Of a DNA stretch of 23,949 bases, positions 17,640 to 23,949 are shown piece by piece. The notes beneath the pieces were generated by a model that did not search any database, was not told the origin of the DNA, and worked only from the letters and a program-made list of their open reading frames with translations. How positions within the stretch are numbered: position 1 is the first letter of the stretch; each line of letters starts with the position of its first letter. Source of the stretch: Sphaeroforma sirkka (lineage: Eukaryota; Opisthokonta; Ichthyosporea; Ichthyophonida); contig LUCW03000102.1 of assembly GCA_001586965.3 (NCBI GenBank), forward strand, positions 1-23,949. Reading direction: 5' to 3'. A program made the position numbers and the translations under genes.

Positions 17640-18040
17640 AACGTGTCGGTTTCACGGTCGACATAGATAGGCTCGTCTTATATCATATTAATTAAATCAC
17701 GTATCCATGGGTCGGAGCTATGTAAGGGACAACACAGCGTAATGGTAGACTTAGTAATATTAACATAATTTAGCAACTGTGCAATAAGTTGCCCAGGTGG
17801 GTCAGCCCACGCATTATGCTTTGGTAGGTCAAGTTGAAAGGCATCACCTTTAGGATGAGTCAACGACCTATAATCAGAAACATGTTTGTTATGTTCTGCG
17901 CCGAACATATCAATTGTAAAAGGAACTCATCTTGATTGCGCGAGGTTAAACTATTTCTTATTAAGCATCCAATCGGTTGCTAACAACTCTTTCTGGTAGT
18001 CAGGGACAAGTCGAGAGAGCATGTCAGAAAGATGATTATG
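17640..18040 (-). pseudogene. Methyltransferase-like domain (copy C)
   Basis: The clearest open part, 17908-17678, reads MFGAEHN, DYRS, DAFQLDL and then DPPG in place of NPPW, followed by CCPLHSSDPW. The domain is in the same place as in A and B. Its motif IV is degraded. Confidence 0.8.
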
Positions 18041-18602
18041 TATTCCTGGTATGTGTGTAATGTTAAAAGCTAACTTAGCAATGATGTCATGCCAGCGGCT
18101 CACCAACTGAATCAGGGTTCATGTCTTTTCAATATGTTAAAGACTTTTGATCACAGGCGACAGTGAAGTAATTTCCATAAAGGTAGTCTTTAAACTGTCT
18201 TAGCGCAGTAACTATAGCAAGGAGCTCTTGTTTAACGGTAGAATAATTCCTTTGACTCTTATTATAACTCTTGCTAAAGAATTGTATGTAACGTGGTTTA
18301 CCGTTTATCGTTTAGTATAGCACTCCACCTACCGCTCGGTCTGAAGCGTCGGTTGCTACTTGGAATGGGACGCCATCCACAGGGTATTGTATGATGGGTG
18401 CGTCCATTACTTTACTTTTGACTAGTTTAAATTCATCATCACATTCTTTAGTCCAAAGCTTTCCCAAAGGTCCTTTGTGCAGCCGTAGGTGACTGAAAGG
18501 CTTTAAGTAATGAGAAAGATGCGGTACCGAATCCGAGAAGAAGTTAACAAACCCACACACAGAGTTCACATCTCTTTCAGTAATCGGTGTTGATAAATCC
18601 AA
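18041..18602 (-). pseudogene. RNase H and RT connection (copy C)
   Basis: 18602-18312 reads the connection region (DLSTPITERDVNSVCGFV) and the first RNase H Asp (VATDASDRAVGGVLY). The remainder toward 18041 includes VKQELLAIV and CDQKSL blocks in broken frames. The 28-nt stretch missing from copy A is present here (about 18070-18105). Confidence 0.8.
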
Positions 18603-19287
18603 CAGAAATTGTTTTTGCCAGGATCAATTTCCACCCTTGCTGCAGATACCTTGTAACCAAGTAAGTGTATAGTATCTTTAGCAAAAGAACACTTGATCTC
18701 GTTAATCTTAAGTTTGGCATGATTAAGTCGCATTAAGACTTCCTTAACGAGTTTAGCATGTTCATGTGCTTGTCTTTGTAAAGATAACTATATCATCTAA
18801 ATAGACTGATACGTTATACGACAGTTCCGCAGATAGTTCCATCATAACTTGTTGGAAGAAAGAAGGTAACATGTGTAAGCCTTCAGGTGCACCTTTAAAT
18901 TGGTACTTCTTACCTTGCCAAGTAAAGGAAAAGTATTTCCTATGCGGCTCATATATTTGTAATTGATGGAATGCAGCTTTCAAGTCTATCTTGGAAAAGA
19001 TAGTCGCACCCTCCATTTTGCGTAGTATCTCGCTTATCTTTATGTCGCGAAATTAGTTTGTTGATTGGCGACAGGTCTGGTACTACTCTTGTTTTACTAA
19101 ACGTTCCATCAGATTTATATTGATCGACCGCTAAGAAAGCTAAGTTAACTGGGATTGCATCATAATTGATTTCAATTAGACCCTGTTTTAACCAATCTTC
19201 AATTTAGGTTTTGACAACGTCTTTGTGTCTCCAACTCACGTAGATAAGTGAAGGACACTTTAACTTAGAGAAGTCGACGTTTGTTAA
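18603..19287 (-). pseudogene. Reverse transcriptase (copy C)
   Basis: 19016-18762 has KIDLKAAFHQLQ, FKGAPEGLHMLPSFFQQVM and the catalytic VYLDDIVIF. The pre-palm region up to 19287 is frameshifted. Similarity to A ends in the codons for NVDFSKL at the right boundary. Confidence 0.85.
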
Positions 19288-19313
19288 CTATATTGATCGA
19301 CCGCTAAGTGAGC
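19288..19313. other. Junction filler with 20-nt copy of nearby sequence
   Basis: TATATTGATCGACCGCTAAG at 19289-19308 exactly repeats 19116-19135, about 170 bp inside copy C, in the same orientation. It sits between the end of C and the next element fragment. Confidence 0.85.
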
Positions 19314-19467
19314 TCGACATAGAATACAACATGAGTCTTTAACTCGAACATATAAGAACATACTTACTTGATAAGCTATGACCGAAACCGGTTTACTTTA
19401 GTTTTTGTTTTACGAACTAGATCGTACCTTCACGTGCGTCCGTAGTCCTAAATGCTACTGGGGGCTA
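19314..19467 (+). mobile_element. 3' end of an A-family element
   Basis: Matches 8564-8716 of copy A: the end of the pol tail (CGACATAGAATACAACATGAG), untranslated stretch and polypurine tract GCTACTGGGGGCTA, running directly into an LTR. The rest of this element is missing, or is represented by copy C if that segment was inverted. Confidence 0.85.
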
Positions 19468-20051
19468 TGTAGAAATACGGTCTCCGGTCAGTCTAAAATA
19501 TCAAGATCAAATGAGATAACATATTGGTTTTAAATTGTATTTATAATAATTTAATACAAATTCGTTTTCCAATATTTCCAAAGTGTTCTAAATTCACTTT
19601 GATGGCTTTAATAGCCTGAGTATTTGGTATGACTCATTTACTTGTACCTATATGAGACGATAGTAAATGGGACTAAATTTTATAATCTCTGAACTACCAC
19701 TTACAGTTTCTGGTCCTCCCGCCAATCTCCCAAATCCAATAAGTCTTTTTCTTTTTTTAACTTTTCTTCAGATGGAACTTTATTTATATCAGCTAATGTA
19801 TTAACGTGACTTACGTTATTATGTCTATTTACAAATTAGGCAAGTGGTCATGAACATTTAGTACTTCTAGTGAAAATTATTCAATAAAGAACAGCTAGAG
19901 GTACGCCCTGTGTGATCGAGGATATTTAGGCTCTTAACAAGAGGCAGTCCCGATCATTCTTACACAAGCTACCACTGCTAAATCCTATCTGACTAAATTG
20001 TATTTTAGTTTAATATAGTTTGAAACCTAGTAATTTCCATCGAAGTTTACA
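19468..20051 (+). repeat. A-family LTR shared by upstream fragment and copy D
   Basis: About 584 bp, TGTA to TACA. TATA-like box 19781-19790, AATAAA 19883-19888, stem-loop 19914-19955. On its left is a polypurine tract (as for a 3' LTR) and on its right the leader and gag of D (as for a 5' LTR). Confidence 0.92.
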
Positions 20052-20130
20052 TATTTTTCAGTTAATTAGTAGTTACAGTAGTGTACTGCTTCTAGACTGT
20101 CTGACATCGATTTACTATCCAGCAAATACT
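20052..20130 (+). other. Leader between LTR and gag (copy D)
   Basis: 79 bp, nearly identical to 2274-2352; again no TGG that could begin a tRNA primer-binding site. Confidence 0.7.
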
Positions 20131-20783
20131 ATGGCTAAGGGTACTTCTAATGGCAAGGGAGCCGCTAGCTCTAAGCCTGCTAAGCCTGCCGAGGTTCCTG
20201 AGGTCCCTGTGGAAACACCTAGCCTGTCTGGAGTTGAGCCTGCCGAGGATACTGTTGGGGAAGCAAATTCTTAGGTTGGTACAGAGGATTATTCTGAGGA
20301 TGACTCGTCGGATCCTAAAGCCTTGGAAGAAGAGGTATCTACTACCGCGGAAAGGCTCGCCAGCGTCCGTGTATCACCTAGGAGTGAAGCTCAGGACCCC
20401 AGCTTGCCCCCTGACCACGTGCCGTCAAATATTGGGGATAAACGTCGAAAGGCTGGAAAATTCGTGGATACGAATGTCGGGGCATTATAACTCCACATCT
20501 AAAGGACACTCCAGCACAAATCCGGAGTGAAAAGGAAGTATTGGACCTGTCCGAAAATTTCGGTTTCGCCATCGATGAAGAAGCCATTCCATTCAGCTCA
20601 AATCTTGGGGCCGAAGCTGAGGACGCCATAACTCGACAACGAGTGGTTGGATCCTCTCAATCTCGACGCCAATTGAACCGCACTGAAGCGCTCTTGAAGA
20701 AGCTAGCGGCAGCAGCAGTTGTGGACCCCTCTATCGTGTCCCACTTGGCTGATATTCTTCCTATACCGAAGAAGAAAAAAAAA

Positions 20784-20856
20784 AATTCGGGCCGAGTTTC
20801 GAACCCGAGACCTACTGGTTTACCAGCCAGTATGTTTACCACTAAGCCAGTTACCA
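20784..20856 (-). other. Antisense tRNA-like segment in gag (copy D)
   Basis: On the - strand: A box TGGCTTAGTGG (20839-20849), a perfect 6-bp hairpin TACTGG/CCAGTA with an 8-nt loop CTGGTAAA where an anticodon arm belongs, B box GGTTCGAAACT (20795-20805) in a T-arm that can pair over 5 bp with two G-U pairs, then 11 T (20775-20785) like a Pol III terminator. The acceptor halves do not pair and the loop is one base too long. The best resemblance is to tRNA-Thr genes. It may be a tRNA- or SINE-derived insertion; a functional tRNA is unlikely. Confidence 0.55.
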
Positions 20857-22164
20857 CTGGTGAGAGAGGAATTATTTCAAAATTTAATCTCTATAGCTCT
20901 GATGCTACCATTGACCATCCTCTTGACAAACCTAACCCTGTCAGAGGATATGATCGTATGGAACTCGATGAGGCTTACCATCCTCGTAATATCGACCCTC
21001 ATTTGCCAACTAACCCTGGTAATCACGATTTTGGCAATCGCTACACCAGTACCTCGTTAGAGAGTTCCCGCTCTAATCCTGAGGATGAGGAAGTGAGAAC
21101 CAGACATACTCGTCTCAGGCTATTACGCTCTGGTATGCAAGTCCTTGAGGACCGTCTATTGAATGACTCTGACCTTGACGATAGGAAAGCAGATAACATT
21201 CACTATCTAATCGATAACAAGAGAAAGGAAATAGACACCATCTTGGCACTAGCAGCCCGTAGCACTGAGCATGAGCCTCGTGAACACTTAGAACCAAGCT
21301 TTATAAAGCAGCTAGGTAACGCGCAGGCTGAGGTCGATTTCTCTACTAATGAGAGTACAGTGGAGACACTGAAGGCCTTCGACCAACTTAAGGAGTCTGC
21401 CAGCCTTAGGGATAAGCAGATGATGAATGCCTTTATTCATTTCTGTGAGCCAGGTGAATGGCGAACTATCTTGAAGGCTCATGAGCCCAACTGGAAAGCC
21501 CTACCCTGGCACCAGTTGCGTGATAATATACTTAACACCTTTTTTTGAAGATGCACGTGACCGTGAACTTTTAGAGTCTCGCAAGTTCTTTGCAAACGAT
21601 ACCACTATTCGAGGTGCTCTAGCTCATATGACACATATGAATACTCGGATGGGTGGTCGTACCTATACTGGCGAATATTTATTAATTTGTCAGATGATGG
21701 AGACTCTGGGAGCTAACCTCTTTAAGAAAGTCAATGATGACATCATCGCCTATGGTGATTTGCGATCTATGCCTTGGTCTGTCTTTGAGAAGATAGTTCA
21801 CAAGCATACCAATTCCTCTACTAGAGTACTTAGTACCACGAGCTACACCCAGCCCACTAAGCGAAACGCAGTAGAGACTAATACTGCGCGTAGTACTAAG
21901 AAACCTCGCACTACTACTGGAAAGGGTACTGGCTCTACTTCTACCGAACCGAAAGGTGATAAGAAGGTGAGAGCGCCTTGCAAGAAGTGTGGTTACAACC
22001 TCACAAAACGTAATGGCAAGTGGAATGGTAGACACGACCCTGTTAAGTGTGCACCAGGCAAGCCAGATTTTGGACACTATATGAAAGAGTGTGCTACTTG
22101 CAAGGGTACTAACGGTTGGCACAAAGAGGATTGCAAGGACTTACCGGACGTCCAAGTTAAGCAC

Positions 22165-22167
22165 TGA
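22165..22167 (+). promoter_or_regulatory. In-frame UGA between gag and pol (copy D)
   Basis: CAC TGA CAG exactly as in copy A, with protease continuing in the same frame. Confidence 0.5.
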
Positions 22168-22176
22168 CAGTACCAT

Positions 22177-22686
22177 ATGTGTACACTAGAGCAGGATTAT
22201 GAGAAAATGTTCAATAAAATCTATACCAAAGGAGATGAACGTATCTTTCAAGCAGTTTTCGTAAATGGAGAAAAAGTTATGGCACTATTTGATCCAGGGG
22301 CTGAAGTCTCTGCTATCTCACGCCGAGTAGCCTACGCTACAGATATGGCTGTCCATAACGAAACAACTGATTTAATCTTGGGAAATGGCAAAGTTACTAC
22401 TTGCGAACAAGCCATTGACTATGCACACATAATGCTGTCAGATAGAAGAGAAGTGAAGACTCACCTAATCGTTACTGACATGTCTCAGAAATACGATTTA
22501 ATTATAGGTATGACTGATCTTCTCAGTTTAGGTATAACACTCACTGGTCTGCCTAATGGGCTAGACCCGAATAAAGACCATTCAGATGATTACATGTTGA
22601 AGATGCCAAAATCTCCGGAAGGTGGAGCAAAGGATATGATTCTGCATTTTACCGATACAATTATGGACTTAATTGTACAAAACTGA
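22177..22686 (+). pseudogene. pol: protease (copy D)
   Basis: 169 codons from ATG to TGA at 22684-22686. Protease active site D39-P40-G41 in ALFDPGAE, second signature IIGMTDLL. A has an Arg-type codon (AGG) after AAC where this copy has TGA, so the stop is a private nonsense change. The frame continues into RT. Confidence 0.88.
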
Positions 22687-23928
22687 AAGATTGCAATAAC
22701 TGACTGGTGTATGTTTAAGTTCTCTAATGGGTACGTTAAGCTTGACTTAACAAACGTCGACTTCTCTAAGTTAAAGTGTTCTTCACATAACTACGTGAGT
22801 TGGAGACACAAAGACGCTGTCAAAACCCAAATCGAAGATTGGTTAAAACAGGGTCTAATTGAAATCAATTATGATGCAACCCCAGTTAACTTAGCTCTCT
22901 TAGCGGTCGATCAATATAAATCTGATGGAACGTTTAGTAAAACAAGAGTAGTACTAGACCTGTCGCCAATCAACAAACTAATTCCGCAACATAGTTTTCC
23001 CTTACCTAAGATAAGCGAGATACTACGCAAAAGGGAAGGTGCGACTATCTTTCCCAAGGTAGACTTAAAAGCTGCATTCCATCGATTACAAATATATGAG
23101 CCGCATAGGAAATACTTTTCATTTACTTGGCATGGTAAGAAGTACCAATTTAAAGGTGCACCTGAAGGCTTACACATGTTACCTTCTTTCTTCCAACAAG
23201 TTATGATGGAACTATTTGCGGACCTGTCGTATAACGTATCAGTCTATTTAGATGATATAGTTATCTTTACAAAGACAGCACATGAACATGCTAAACTCGT
23301 TAAGGAAGTCTTAAAGCGACTTAATCATGCTAAACTTAAGATTAACGAAGACAAGTGTTCTTTTGCTAAAGATACTATACACTTACTTGGCTACAAAGTA
23401 TCTGCAGCAGGGGTAGAAATTGATCCTGGCAAGAAACAGTTTCTGTTGGATTTATCAACACCAATTACTGGAAGAGATGTGAACTCTGTGTGTGGGTTTG
23501 TTAACTTCTTCTCGGATTCGGTACCGCATCTTTCTCATTACTTAAAGCCTTTCAGTCACCTACGGCTGCACAAAGGACCTTTGGGAAAGCTTTGGACTAA
23601 AGAATGTGATGATGCATTTAAACTAGTCAAAAGTAAAGTAATGGACGCACCCATCATGCAGTACCCTGTGGATGGTGTCCCATTCCAAGTAGCAACCGAC
23701 GCTTCAGATCGAGCGGTAGGTGGAGTGCTTTACCAAACGATAAATGGTAAACCGCGCTACATACAATTCTTTAGCAAGAGTTATAATAAGAGTCAACGGA
23801 ATTACCCTACCGTTAAACAAGAGCTCCTTGCTATAGTTACTGCGCTAAGACAGTTTAAAGACTACCTTTATGGAAGTTACTTTACTGTCGCATGTGATCA
23901 AAAGTCTTTAACATACTTAAAGATATGA
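22687..23928 (+). pseudogene. pol: reverse transcriptase and RNase H (copy D)
   Basis: The same frame as the protease, open for over 400 codons after the TGA. Numbering from Met at 22711: RT palm VDLKAAF (D118), FKGAPEGLHMLPSFFQQVM, catalytic YLDD (D181, D182), connection, then RNase H with D330 (ATDAS), E371 (KQELL) and D396 (CDQKSL). The complete set of RT and RNase H catalytic residues is present, making this the best-preserved RT in the window. It breaks at 23926-23928 by a 1-nt loss in an A-run. Absent the methyltransferase-like part, which would lie beyond the window. Confidence 0.92.
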
Positions 23929-23949
23929 ACCCTGATTCACAGTTGGTTT
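23929..23949 (+). pseudogene. RNase H continuation at window edge (copy D)
   Basis: Out-of-frame continuation. The final TTGGTTT agrees with the deleted form in copy A rather than TTGGTGA of copy C. Confidence 0.6.

Larger units (their letters stand above)
16211..19287 (-). mobile_element. Copy C: A-family pol fragment, truncated at both ends
   Basis: On the - strand this matches copy A from about 4967 to 8066 (late protease/RT start to integrase C-terminal region). It has no gag, LTR or tail attached. It keeps sequence that A lost in RNase H, so it is useful as an outgroup, but has many frameshifts of its own. Confidence 0.9.
20131..22167 (+). pseudogene. gag (copy D)
   Basis: Starts at ATG 20131 like A. 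TAG at 20272-20274 replaces a Glu codon; the frame then runs on until a 1-nt loss near 20481; 20541-21548 is open through the A-rich tract (11 A), where the antisense tRNA-like segment is read as coding, and into the capsid; an extra T in the run 21540-21546 shifts it again; 21549-22167 completes the capsid and the two zinc-knuckle-like motifs and ends CAC TGA. The region through the A-tract shows that gag was continuous there in the ancestor of A and D. Confidence 0.88.
20052..23949 (+). mobile_element. Copy D: A-family element, runs off the window
   Basis: Leader, gag, protease, RT and most of RNase H, very similar to copy A. Lesions: TAG 20272-20274, 1-nt loss near 20481, extra T in 21540-21546, TGA 22684-22686, and a frameshift near 23922. 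None of these is shared with A; the stop and shifts of A are absent here. Confidence 0.93.

Noticed and set aside
1-23949. CRISPR array, bacterial operon or defence system
   Set aside because: No spaced direct repeats or prokaryotic genes; everything recognisable is eukaryotic LTR retroelement.

Overview
The window is eukaryotic nuclear repeat DNA. It is almost entirely a pile-up of degraded Ty3/gypsy-type LTR retrotransposons, preceded by about 1.4 kb of flanking DNA with microsatellites. Eukaryotic origin follows from LTRs with polyadenylation signals, gag/PR/RT/RNase H/INT modules, simple repeats and the absence of any bacterial gene arrangement. The host lineage cannot be fixed from the sequence; the flank looks like ordinary animal-type or other AT-rich intergenic DNA.

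Layout: (1) 1-1419, flank with an ACATTC microsatellite, an AT run and a small hairpin. (2) Copy A, + strand, 1420-9312: a 5' LTR whose first 267 bp are duplicated, leader, gag, PR-RT-RNase H, a methyltransferase-like domain, integrase with a chromodomain-like tail, polypurine tract and 3' LTR. (3) Copy B, + strand, 9313-16208: a clearly diverged family with the same domain order, missing its 5' LTR and gag start, ending in its own, different LTR (15460-16208). (4) Copy C, - strand, 16211-19287: an A-family pol fragment cut off at both ends. (5) 19288-19313, junction filler; 19314-19467, the 3' end of an A-family element on the + strand. (6) An A-family LTR (19468-20051) that is also the 5' LTR of copy D, + strand, whose gag-pol runs off the window at 23949.

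A and D are very similar over kilobases; B is an older, separate lineage. No copy is intact: each has nonsense codons, frameshifts or deletions, noted by position. The longest clean frame is the methyltransferase-like plus integrase part of copy A (6229-8382).

The points that stand out are: (i) a phage-Dam/DIRS-type adenine methyltransferase-like domain between RNase H and integrase, with an NPPW motif in B; (ii) gag and pol in one frame separated by a single UGA in both families, with no AUG before the B protease, which suggests stop-codon readthrough; (iii) an antisense tRNA-like segment with A box, B box and T-run inside gag of A and D; (iv) protease active sites reading D-P-G or D-P-A instead of D-T/S-G; and (v) junctions flush with LTR ends, templated filler and a shared LTR, which record nested insertion followed by rearrangement.
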